Positions 50,413-58,445 of a DNA stretch of 64,000 nt are shown here, piece by piece. Under the pieces are notes generated by a model that searched no databases, had not been told where the DNA came from, and saw only the letters and a program-made list of their open reading frames with translations. Origin of the DNA: Acidobacteriota bacterium (GTDB lineage Bacteria; Acidobacteriota; Thermoanaerobaculia; Multivoradales; Multivoraceae); the NCBI GenBank assembly GCA_028875725.1, contig JAPPCR010000006.1, positions 751,786-815,785 on the forward strand, read 5' to 3'. A program made the translations under genes and the position numbers. Each line of letters opens with the position of its first letter. Position 1 is the first letter of the stretch.

Positions 50413-51708
50413 CTACAGCGCCGCCACTTCCAGTTCCAGCGCCTCGGCGTACTTCTCGAACGCCGCCTGCCGCAGCTTGGGCAGGTGCGTCGTCGGGAAG
50501 AGGTCGTCCGTGCCCGCGTACTCGCGGAGGATCTGCCTGGCCACCGTGATCTTGTGGACCTCGGTCGGTCCGTCGGCCAGGGCCATGTGGAAGGAGTCGA
50601 CGACGCCCGCCGAGAAGGTCATCTCGTTCGAGACGCCGAGCGAGCCGTGAATCATCAGCGCTCTCGAGAAGACGTCGAGGTAGACCTTCGGCATGACCGC
50701 CTTGACGGCCGAGATGTCCTTGCGGACCATCCGGTAGTCCTTGTACTTGTCGATCTTCCAGGCGGTCTGCAGAACGAACAGACGGAACTGCTCGATCTGC
50801 GCCCAGGAGTCGGCGATCTTCTCCTGGACGAGCTGCTTCTGCGCAAGCAGTTCACCCTGCGTTTCCCGGGACAGCACCCGTTCGCACATCTGGTCGAAGG
50901 CGGTGCGGACCTTGGCGATCGTGCGCATTGCGTGGTGGATGCGGCCGCCGCCGAGCCGGGTCTGGGCGACCACGAAGCCCTGGCCGCGCTGGCCCAGGAG
51001 GTGGTCCTTGGGCACGCGCACGTCCGTGTAGCGGACGTAGCCGTGTGAGCCGTCCTCGTTGCCGGTGCCGACGGCGACGTTGCGGATGATCTTGACGCCC
51101 GGCGTGTCCTTCGGCACCAGGAACATCGACATCTTGTTGTAGGGCGGCGCGTCCGGGTCGGTGACCACCATGACGACCAGCAGGGAGGCGTATCGGGCGT
51201 TCGAGGAGAACCACTTCTCGCCGTTGATCACCCACTCGTCTCCGTCGAGGACGGCGCGGGTCGTAAACACCTTCGGATCCGAGCCGCCGTGCGGCTCCGT
51301 CATCGAGTAGGCGGAGACCATCTTGTTGTCGAGCAGGGGTTGCAGGTAGCGGGCCTTCTGCTCGTCCGTGCCGTAGTGGGCGATGATCTCCGCGTTGCCC
51401 GAGTCCGGCGCCTGGCAGCCGAACACGATCGGCGCGTGCGGCGAGCGGCCGAGGATCTCGTTCATCAGCGCCAGCTTGACCTGGCCGTAACCCTGGCCAC
51501 CGAGATTCGGACCCAGGTGGCAGGCCCAGAGCTTGCGCTTCCTGACCTCTTCCTGGAGCGGCGGAATCAGCTTCTGGCGCTTGGGGCACGACAGATCGTA
51601 CGGACTGCCGAGGACGAAGCGCAGCGGTTCGATTTCGTTGGTGACGAACTCGTCCATCCAGTCCAGCTTGTCCTGGAATTCAGGGTCTGTTTCGAAGTCC
51701 CAAGCCAT
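50413..51708 (-). CDS. Acyl-CoA dehydrogenase family protein
   Basis: A 431-residue FAD-dependent enzyme. The N-terminal helical domain is followed by the substrate/FAD region YSMTEPHGGSDPKVFTTRAV and INGEKWFSSNA (beta domain), then RLGGGRIHHAMRTIAKVRTAFDQMCERV and GSLGVSNEMTF in the C-terminal helical domain. The catalytic Glu position cannot be assigned with certainty; the family uses either an internal Glu or a loop Glu. It likely dehydrogenates a medium or branched-chain acyl-CoA. GAGGAGAAGAGCACA precedes the ATG. It diverges from the PQQ lipoprotein gene at 51781. Confidence 0.9.
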   Translation of the reverse strand: MAWDFETDPEFQDKLDWMDEFVTNEIEPLRFVLGSPYDLSCPKRQKLIPPLQEEVRKRKLWACHLGPNLGGQGYGQVKLALMNEILGRSPHAPIVFGCQAPDSGNAEIIAHYGTDEQKARYLQPLLDNKMVSAYSMTEPHGGSDPKVFTTRAVLDGDEWVINGEKWFSSNARYASLLVVMVVTDPDAPPYNKMSMFLVPKDTPGVKIIRNVAVGTGNEDGSHGYVRYTDVRVPKDHLLGQRGQGFVVAQTRLGGGRIHHAMRTIAKVRTAFDQMCERVLSRETQGELLAQKQLVQEKIADSWAQIEQFRLFVLQTAWKIDKYKDYRMVRKDISAVKAVMPKVYLDVFSRALMIHGSLGVSNEMTFSAGVVDSFHMALADGPTEVHKITVARQILREYAGTDDLFPTTHLPKLRQAAFEKYAEALELEVAAL

Positions 51709-51768
51709 TGTGCTCTTCTCCTCTAGCCTCTTGTTTCTGAAGGCCGCATAGCGTACAGGATCGCCACG

Positions 51769-51774
51769 TAGACT
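51769..51774 (+). promoter_or_regulatory. -10-like hexamer for the PQQ lipoprotein gene
   Basis: TAGACT lies 6 nt before the ATG at 51781, which has no Shine-Dalgarno sequence; likely leaderless. Confidence 0.45.
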
Positions 51775-51780
51775 CGCCGG

Positions 51781-53802
51781 ATGCTCCCCAACGACGTTCT
51801 CTCACTGGGTGCGCCGGCGTCCTCGCCGGCATCCGCTTCCCGCTTGGCCCCGGTCGCCCGGTCGCTCCTTCTGCTTCTGGCCGCCGGCTGCGGCAGCGCC
51901 CCCCACGCGAGCGACCAGGCACCGATCGGCGAATGGCGCCACTACGCCGCCGACCGCGCCTCGACCAAATACTCGCCGCTCGACCAGATCGACCCCTCGA
52001 ACGTCGACCGACTGCGCGAGGTCTGGCGCTGGACCTCGGTGGAGACCGAGGCCGACACGGAGCACCGCGGCGGCATGTACAAGAGCACGCCGCTCTATAT
52101 CGACGGCGTCCTCTACATCACCACGTCGCTCAGCCAGGTGGCGGCGATCGACCCGGGCACGGGCGAGACGCTCTGGGTCTACGACCCGAAGAGCTACGAG
52201 GCCGGCCGCCCGGCCAATGCGGGCTTCCAGCATCGGGGACTCGAGTACTGGAGCGGGGAGATCGACGGCGAACCCGTCGAGCGTCTGATCTACGCCGCCC
52301 ACCACCGCCGGCTGATTTCGCTGGACCGCCTGACCGGCGAGCCGGACCCGGCTTTCGGCGACGGCGGCATGGTGAACACAGCCCTCGGCCTGGGCCGTGA
52401 GATCAACGAGGGCCAGTACACCCACTCGGCGCCGCCGATCGTCTGCGCCGACGTGATCGTGCTCGGTTCGGTCATCTCGGATGGTCCGCGCGGACCGAAG
52501 ATGCCCCCCGGCCACGTACGCGGCTACGACGTGCGCACCGGCGGGCAACGCTGGATCTTCCACACGATTCCGCGACCCGGCGAGTTCGGCAACGACACCT
52601 GGCTCGACGGGTCCTGGGAGTACTCAGGTAACACGAACGTGTGGACGATGATGAGCTGCGACGACGAGCTCGGCTTCGTCTACCTGCCGGTGTCGACGCC
52701 GACGAACGACTGGTACGGCGGCCACCGGCGCGGCGACAACCTGTTCGCCGAGAGCCTGGTGGCGTTGGACGCCCGCACCGGCGAGCGGAAGTGGCACTTC
52801 CAGGCCGTTCGCCACGGCCTTTGGGACTACGACCTGGCCTCGGCTCCGAACCTGGTCGATGTCACCGTGGACGGCCGTGAGATCAAGGCGGTGGCTCAGG
52901 TCAGCAAGCAGGGCCTCACGTACGTGTTCGACCGGGAGACGGGCGAGCCCGTGTGGCCGATCGACGACCTCCCGGTGCCGCAGACGACGGTGCCCGGTGA
53001 GTGGAGTTCCCCGACCCAGCCGATGCCGACGAAGCCTGTGCCCTTCGAACGGCTCGGCATCACCGAGGACGACCTGATCGACTTCACGCCGGAACTGCGC
53101 GCCGAGGCGCTCGAGATCGTCGAGGACTACGTGCTGGGGCCGATCTACACGCCGCCGCTCGAGGTCAAGGAGGGCGGCAAGCTCGGCGTGCTGACGCTGC
53201 CGTCCGCCGCCGGAGGAGCGAACTGGCGGGGCGCCGCGGTCGATCCCGAAGGGGGTGTGCTCTACGTGCCGTCGATGACCAAGGTGATGAGCTTCGGCGT
53301 GCGGCCGGCCGACCCGGCCCGCTCCGAGTTCCGCTACGTCGATGCCCTTGGCCTCCTGGAGGGGCCGCGCGGTCTTCCCCTGGTCAAGCCGCCCTACAGC
53401 CGGATCACCGCGATCGACCTGAACACGGGCGAGCACGTGTGGCAGGTTGCCCACGGCCCGGGCCCGAAGGACCATCCCGCGATCGCACACCTCGATCTGC
53501 CCGATCTGGGCAGTGCTTCCCACGGCATCCTCTCGAACGGCGGTCTGGTGCTGACCAGGGGCCTGATCTTCATCATCCAGGCCGACTACGACCCGAGCCG
53601 GATGACCTTCATGGGCAACGCCGGACACATTCGCGCCTACGACAAGCGGGACGGTGCGAAGCTCTGGGAACACCGCGTCGAGCCCACGCCGCACGGCACG
53701 CCGATGACCTATCTCCACGAGGGCCGGCAATACGTGGCCTTTACCGTTGGTGCCGGCCGCGGGGAACAAATCCCGGCCCTGGTGGCGTTGGCGCTGGAGT
53801 AA
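51781..53802 (+). CDS. PQQ-dependent dehydrogenase-like lipoprotein (quinoprotein glucose dehydrogenase type)
   Basis: A 673-residue lipoprotein (lipobox LLAAGC, residue 36 region). The body is an eight-bladed PQQ propeller: GEWRHYAADRASTKYSPLDQI, LWVYDPKS, GERKWHFQAVRHGLWDYDLASAP, YVFDRETGEPVWPI, AAGGANWRGAAVDPEGGVLYVPS and GHIRAYDKRDGAKLWEHRV. The HGLWDYDLASAP block is characteristic of membrane-type glucose dehydrogenases. No cytochrome domain is attached, unlike the other PQQ gene of the window at 31083. Electrons may go to a quinone or to the heme c proteins encoded elsewhere. It is followed 26 nt later by another lipoprotein gene. Confidence 0.9.
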   Translation: MLPNDVLSLGAPASSPASASRLAPVARSLLLLLAAGCGSAPHASDQAPIGEWRHYAADRASTKYSPLDQIDPSNVDRLREVWRWTSVETEADTEHRGGMYKSTPLYIDGVLYITTSLSQVAAIDPGTGETLWVYDPKSYEAGRPANAGFQHRGLEYWSGEIDGEPVERLIYAAHHRRLISLDRLTGEPDPAFGDGGMVNTALGLGREINEGQYTHSAPPIVCADVIVLGSVISDGPRGPKMPPGHVRGYDVRTGGQRWIFHTIPRPGEFGNDTWLDGSWEYSGNTNVWTMMSCDDELGFVYLPVSTPTNDWYGGHRRGDNLFAESLVALDARTGERKWHFQAVRHGLWDYDLASAPNLVDVTVDGREIKAVAQVSKQGLTYVFDRETGEPVWPIDDLPVPQTTVPGEWSSPTQPMPTKPVPFERLGITEDDLIDFTPELRAEALEIVEDYVLGPIYTPPLEVKEGGKLGVLTLPSAAGGANWRGAAVDPEGGVLYVPSMTKVMSFGVRPADPARSEFRYVDALGLLEGPRGLPLVKPPYSRITAIDLNTGEHVWQVAHGPGPKDHPAIAHLDLPDLGSASHGILSNGGLVLTRGLIFIIQADYDPSRMTFMGNAGHIRAYDKRDGAKLWEHRVEPTPHGTPMTYLHEGRQYVAFTVGAGRGEQIPALVALALE

Positions 53803-53828
53803 GCCTTGTAACAGGGAGGTCCAGCCCC

Positions 53829-54950
53829 ATGACGCGGTGGATTGCGCCCGGCGGCGCCGTCCTGGGTTCGTTGCTTCTTTGCGGGTGCTCGGCGGTCGGC
53901 ATGCCCGAGCCCGCCTGCCGCCCGTTGGAGGTCGCCGAGTTTCCCCTGCTCGGTGGCATCCGGGGTACCTGGATGGACGACCAGCGGTTCGTGCTTACGG
54001 ATCTGCATCAGTCGCGATTGCTTGTCTACAGCACGTCCGAGGGACTGGTACGCGTCGTCAACGGTTGGGAGACAGAGGACCTGGCGCTCAACTTCGTGTC
54101 GCCGATGGACGTGGAGCCCTGGGGGCGGGGCTACGTACTGGCTGACTCGGACGTAAGCCGGCCAGATCGGCTGCTCGAACTCGGTCGTGACTTGAGGCCC
54201 CGGCAGCTTCTGTGGGAGGGCGATATCCGACGAGTTGCGGACGGATGGAGCGGCAAGGAACTCTTCAATGTCGGCGAGTTGGTCGCCTGGCGAAGCAGGC
54301 TCTACGTACGGGGCGGCCGGCGGAGTGGTCCGCAGGACGCCAACCGGGAGTACGCCGAGTTCGGAAGCGAACCGGTGGCCGGCCGGGGATCGGGCGCTCT
54401 TCGCGAGACCTCCGCGTGGCCCGGCTATACGGGTGAGCTGGACGCCGGTGGCATGGCGTTCAGCCACTTAGCGGCGGTAAGTGCTTCGGACCATTCGGTG
54501 TTTGCGCTCCGCTACTCCCCCGCAGTGTTCATTCAGGAACTCGTGGGCGAGGGTCGGAGCTTGAAGGCGTTTCCGGAACTGCCAACGCCGTTGCCGACGC
54601 TGCCTCAAGCAAGCCAGGACCGAATGGCTGAGTTCTACGCGGCTTTGGAGGCGTCCAGCTATCCGGCTGGTCTCTACGGTGACGAGGACAGCCTGTACGT
54701 CCTGATGCGGGACGCGACAAGTGGTGCTCCGGTCTGGGACCTGCACCGGATCGACCCGCGACGGGACGAGGTCATCGGCAAGGTCCGCTTGCCGACCAAG
54801 GCTGCGCACGTGAGTCTGCTGCCTGGTCGCAGGTATTGGGTGCTTGAGGAGGCCAGCAGCGGTCTGGAGGGTTTGTTCCGACCGCCGGTCCGGTTTCTGT
54901 TGCTGAGTTCGGCCGCGCTTCGCGCCGGGGAGGTTCCATCATGCGATTGA
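53829..54950 (+). CDS. Propeller-type lipoprotein of unknown function
   Basis: A 373-residue lipoprotein with lipobox LLLCGC (residue 20). The rest shows a six-bladed-propeller-like alternation (RGTWMDDQRFVLTDLHQSRLLVYST, DVEPWGRGYVLADSDVSRPDRLLEL, EDSLYVLMRDATSGAPVWDLHRID) typical of 6-bladed beta-propeller 6-phosphogluconolactonase or BACON-like proteins; no catalytic residues found. The ATG at 53829 has AGGGAGG 9 nt upstream. Its end overlaps the next gene by 10 nt, pointing to a shared operon of three lipid-anchored/exported proteins (51781, 53829, 54941). Confidence 0.65.
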   Translation: MTRWIAPGGAVLGSLLLCGCSAVGMPEPACRPLEVAEFPLLGGIRGTWMDDQRFVLTDLHQSRLLVYSTSEGLVRVVNGWETEDLALNFVSPMDVEPWGRGYVLADSDVSRPDRLLELGRDLRPRQLLWEGDIRRVADGWSGKELFNVGELVAWRSRLYVRGGRRSGPQDANREYAEFGSEPVAGRGSGALRETSAWPGYTGELDAGGMAFSHLAAVSASDHSVFALRYSPAVFIQELVGEGRSLKAFPELPTPLPTLPQASQDRMAEFYAALEASSYPAGLYGDEDSLYVLMRDATSGAPVWDLHRIDPRRDEVIGKVRLPTKAAHVSLLPGRRYWVLEEASSGLEGLFRPPVRFLLLSSAALRAGEVPSCD

Positions 54951-57589
54951 GTTCCGTTGTCGTCTGCCTTGCCGTTCTGCAAGCACTTGGCGCAGCCGCG
55001 GCGGCGCAGCAGGCGCCGGCCCCCGTGCCAGGCCAGATTGTTGTGCTGGGAGCGGACGGCCAGCCCGCGCGCGGGGCATCGGTCACGGTGTTGCTGCCAG
55101 GGCGTGGGGGTGTCTCGCCGGCGGACGAGATTCTCGTTCGGAGCGGAACGGCGGAGAATGGCGCCATCGAGAATGCCGTGCCGCGTCTGCACGGCCTGAT
55201 GCTCGTCGTCGATCATCCGGCCCACCTGCCGTTTGTTGGCCAGTACCCGAAGCAGCCACCACCCAGTGAGATCCGGCTGCAGGCTGGGCGGACGGCGGAG
55301 GGCGTCGTGCACGAGGCGGACGGCGGGCGAACGGTAGCTGGAGCCCAGGTCTGCACAGTGTGGCGGGACCCCAACCTGCCCGACTGGTTCGGAACCTTGC
55401 GGCGCTGCGCGGAAAGCGGGGTGCGGGGCACGTTCGAGCTGGCGGGTCTTCCGGCCGGCAACCTCCGCGCGACGGCCGATGCGGCCGGCTTCGAGACGGA
55501 CTCCCGGACCATCGAGCAGGGGCGGCGGGCCCCGCGTGTCGTCTTCGAACTCGTTGCCAGCGAAGAACCGGCCACCGAGGCGGAAACGGCGCCCACCGGC
55601 GCCGGCGAAGTGCGCGTCGAACTTGTCGGCGCCGCCGGAGAACCGATCCGCAACTTCACGATGCGGACGAACGCCGTCGGCCGGATGGGCGGCGCCTCCC
55701 ATGACGTTGGGGATGCCGAGGGTCCGGTGCTGGTGCCGATCAGCCCTTCCTTCGGCGTCGATACGACGGTCGACCTCTCGTTCCGGGCCGAGAACTACCT
55801 CGAGTCTTCGCTCATCCGCGTCGCGCCCATACCCGGCGGCGAGATCGAGCTCGGCCTGATCGCCCTCGAGACCGGGGCGGTGGTACAGGGGCGGCTCTTC
55901 GACGCGGTGGGCGCGGAACCCGCCGCCGGCTGCCTGGTCGAGCTGCTTCCCCCCGGCGCGGGCGCCGTCGCGGCCCTGATGTTGCGCCAGCGCCACGTGA
56001 CTGTCTCCGATCCGGAAGGCGGTTACATGCTCGGCGGCCTGCGGGCAGGCCGCTACCACCTGCGTCTGCAGTGCCCGGAGGTACCGGTCACGGATCGGCT
56101 GATCGTGCTCGGCGCGAACGAACGTGCCGACCAGGGCGAATCCTGGCTGGATTCCGGCCGCCCGGTCGCCGTGCAGGTCGTGGGGGTCGATGGCGGGACG
56201 GTTCGCTTGCTGGACCGGTTCCGGGAGGTCGAGGCGCCGATCGTCCAGGCGATCTTGCACGTGCCGCCGGAAGCGGAGGCGAAGCTGCGCCGTGGCGAGG
56301 ACTCCAGAGTGCGAGCGGACTTCAAGGCGGCCCCCGATGTCTATCGACTGGAGGTCCTGGACGCTTCGGGCAGGCTTCGCGTTTCGCAGGAGGTAGCGGT
56401 CGAGGAAGGCCCGGCCGAGGTGCAGACGATCGGCGTCGCGACAGCGACTCGGGTCATCCAGAGCATCCTGGTCATGGACGGTCGCCCGGTGACCGGCGGC
56501 CACGTCTCCTTCAGCCGGGTGTTCGAACCGTCGAGAAGCTCCGGGAAGCTCCAGATCGTGTCGCAACGCCCTGGCGGGTCCCGGCAGCAGCGTGTGCTGG
56601 GCATCCCGCCCCAGGCAGTGGGTGGCGCCGTAGGCCCGGACGGGGCCTTCGAGGTGGCGGGAGCACCGACCGACCTGCTGTGGATGACCTGGCGTGCCGA
56701 GGGCGGCAACGTCGGACGGTTGTGGCCCGAAGGCTCGCTGCCGCGGATGGATTTGAACGGCGTTCGGGTGACGGGCGAACTGCTCGACGTGAACGGCGCG
56801 CCGATCGGTGGCCAAGTGTCGCTGATCGGGGATGTCGGGCGTACTGTCGCCTACGCGGAGGCCGGCGACGATGGCCGCTTCGAGTTACCGCCGGCGCCGC
56901 CGGGTCCGTACCGCCTCAAGGCGTCTGCGGGAGTGTCGCCGACCCGTGTGAGGGAGGGCAGGAGTAGCCTGGCTGGAACCGTGGTCCAGGATCTCGCGCT
57001 CGGCACCGAGCCGCCGCCACACCTGGTGTTGCGTGTTCAAGACGCGGAGACCGGCGTACTCGATGTCGAACTCCAGCGCACCGACGGCAGTCCGGCTGCA
57101 GGTGCGTGGCTTCACTTCGTTGACGCCTTTGGCGACATGGTGAACACCAGCCTGGCGTCGGCGGCCGGGCAGGCCAGCCGGAATCTGCCCGCCGGTGACA
57201 TCTCGCTGGTCTGGAACGATGGCGCAGCCTGCACTGGCGGCCTTGGGGTGAACGTTGGGGCGGGCCGCACGGCCACGGTGCGGGAATCGCTGCCGATTGG
57301 CCGCCTGCTCGAGCTGCGGTGCGCAGCCGCGGACTGCGGTGGCGAATCCCTCTCCTTCCTCAGCGTGACGACCGAGTCGGGCGCCGAGATCGCGAGCCAT
57401 CTGACCGGCGCCCGCGAGGCCGTGCGTTTTTCCGAGTCCGGACGGCTCGGCCTCGGCTGCGTGACGCCGGGCTCCTACAACGTCTCGTTCTGGGCCGCTG
57501 GCCGCCGCTGGGGCGCGGAGATCAATGTCGGGAGCGTAGGGAACCTGGAGGAGCCGGTGGTCGTGAGCGGTCGGGCCGCCGGGCTCTAG
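54941..57589 (+). CDS. Large exported protein with carboxypeptidase-regulatory-like repeats
   Basis: An 882-residue exported protein with signal peptide (ending at AAAQQ). It contains several beta-sandwich units of the carboxypeptidase regulatory-like type, recognisable by GQIVVLGADGQPARGASVTVLLPG, RTAEGVVHEADGGRTVAGAQVC, FELAGLPAGNLRATADAAGF, AVVQGRLFDAVGAEPAAGCLVELLPPG, GGYMLGGLRAGRYHLRL and FELPPAPPGPYRLKASAG, each ending in an L-P/R-A-G turn. Such proteins are envelope scaffolds or sensors; no enzyme motif seen. It starts 10 nt inside the previous gene and ends 10 nt from the convergent thioredoxin-fold gene. Confidence 0.75.
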   Translation: MRLSSVVVCLAVLQALGAAAAAQQAPAPVPGQIVVLGADGQPARGASVTVLLPGRGGVSPADEILVRSGTAENGAIENAVPRLHGLMLVVDHPAHLPFVGQYPKQPPPSEIRLQAGRTAEGVVHEADGGRTVAGAQVCTVWRDPNLPDWFGTLRRCAESGVRGTFELAGLPAGNLRATADAAGFETDSRTIEQGRRAPRVVFELVASEEPATEAETAPTGAGEVRVELVGAAGEPIRNFTMRTNAVGRMGGASHDVGDAEGPVLVPISPSFGVDTTVDLSFRAENYLESSLIRVAPIPGGEIELGLIALETGAVVQGRLFDAVGAEPAAGCLVELLPPGAGAVAALMLRQRHVTVSDPEGGYMLGGLRAGRYHLRLQCPEVPVTDRLIVLGANERADQGESWLDSGRPVAVQVVGVDGGTVRLLDRFREVEAPIVQAILHVPPEAEAKLRRGEDSRVRADFKAAPDVYRLEVLDASGRLRVSQEVAVEEGPAEVQTIGVATATRVIQSILVMDGRPVTGGHVSFSRVFEPSRSSGKLQIVSQRPGGSRQQRVLGIPPQAVGGAVGPDGAFEVAGAPTDLLWMTWRAEGGNVGRLWPEGSLPRMDLNGVRVTGELLDVNGAPIGGQVSLIGDVGRTVAYAEAGDDGRFELPPAPPGPYRLKASAGVSPTRVREGRSSLAGTVVQDLALGTEPPPHLVLRVQDAETGVLDVELQRTDGSPAAGAWLHFVDAFGDMVNTSLASAAGQASRNLPAGDISLVWNDGAACTGGLGVNVGAGRTATVRESLPIGRLLELRCAAADCGGESLSFLSVTTESGAEIASHLTGAREAVRFSESGRLGLGCVTPGSYNVSFWAAGRRWGAEINVGSVGNLEEPVVVSGRAAGL

Positions 57590-57598
57590 TTTCGTTAG

Positions 57599-58417
57599 CT
57601 AGCGCGCGCCGGCGAGGACGGCGTGCAGCACCTGTGCAGGCTGGGCGAACTCGTTCGCCCCGCCGAAGCGACCGACCTCCTGGCCGTTGCGATAGACGAT
57701 CGCCATCGGCAGGCCCGTCACTTCGTTGCCCTTGACTTCCGGGTCTTCCCAGCCGGCCGGAGGCGAAGCCAGTCCGTAGTACTCGAAGGTGACCTGCGTG
57801 CCTTCGAGTCCGGCGTTTACCTCGAGGAGGTTCGGCAGCACCTGTTTGCAGACGCCGCACCAGGAGCCAAAGAAGACCCTGACCCGTGTCGCTTCGGTGT
57901 CGCGGAGTGCCTCCATGGCAGCAGCGTTCGGCTGGAAGGCGTCCATGCCGGCGCGATAGCCGGGGGAGTGTTCGAGCAACTCGCCCAGGGTGCGGTCGCC
58001 GACCAGGGGAGGTCGTGGCAGGACCTTCACGTCCCGGCCCTCGATGGGCAGAACGATCGTCGTCTGGTCCGGTCTGGCCTCGCCGATGTAGGACTTGTCC
58101 GGTTCGGCAACCACGTCGTAGCCGGGCCCGGACACCAGGAGGTCGGCGTCCTGGAGCCGGTCCACCGCCATACTGCGGGCCCACAGCAGGATTGGCTCGC
58201 CCAGGGAGTCGCTGAGGATCAGCATCGAGGCCGCCCGTTGGGAGAGGTAGAGCCTGGCGCCGGTGTCGGCTTCACCGTCGATCTCGAGGATGTAGTCGTC
58301 GATGGGCGCGAAGCCGCTCAGCACCGGGTGCGCGGTCTGGGCCGGAAGCTGCGCGGCGACAGCCGCCAGCATGGCTGGCAGAGCACAGAGCGTTGACGCG
58401 ATCCGTCGGGTCGTCAC
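57599..58417 (-). CDS. Exported thioredoxin-fold protein
   Basis: A 272-residue protein. It starts with a signal peptide (MTTRRIASTLCALPAMLAAVAAQ) and has a thioredoxin domain in the second half: VFFGSWCGVCKQVLPNLLEVN (CGVC active site) and GLPMAIVYRNGQEVGRFGGANEF. The first half (residues 40-150) is an all-beta region with no clear family. Role: periplasmic thiol-disulfide exchange, possibly cytochrome or copper-enzyme maturation. The GTG at 58417 has TAGGAT 8 nt upstream and no other ribosome site; the stop is a TAG. It is preceded by the oxidoreductase gene on the same strand (28 nt gap). Confidence 0.83.
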   Translation of the reverse strand: MTTRRIASTLCALPAMLAAVAAQLPAQTAHPVLSGFAPIDDYILEIDGEADTGARLYLSQRAASMLILSDSLGEPILLWARSMAVDRLQDADLLVSGPGYDVVAEPDKSYIGEARPDQTTIVLPIEGRDVKVLPRPPLVGDRTLGELLEHSPGYRAGMDAFQPNAAAMEALRDTEATRVRVFFGSWCGVCKQVLPNLLEVNAGLEGTQVTFEYYGLASPPAGWEDPEVKGNEVTGLPMAIVYRNGQEVGRFGGANEFAQPAQVLHAVLAGAR

Positions 58418-58425
58418 GGCGGGGG

Positions 58426-58431
58426 ATCCTA
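58426..58431 (-). promoter_or_regulatory. -10-like hexamer for the thioredoxin-fold gene
   Basis: TAGGAT (minus strand) lies 8 nt before the GTG start at 58417. Same pattern as other genes listed here. Confidence 0.35.
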
Positions 58432-58445
58432 GCGCGGTCGCCGCT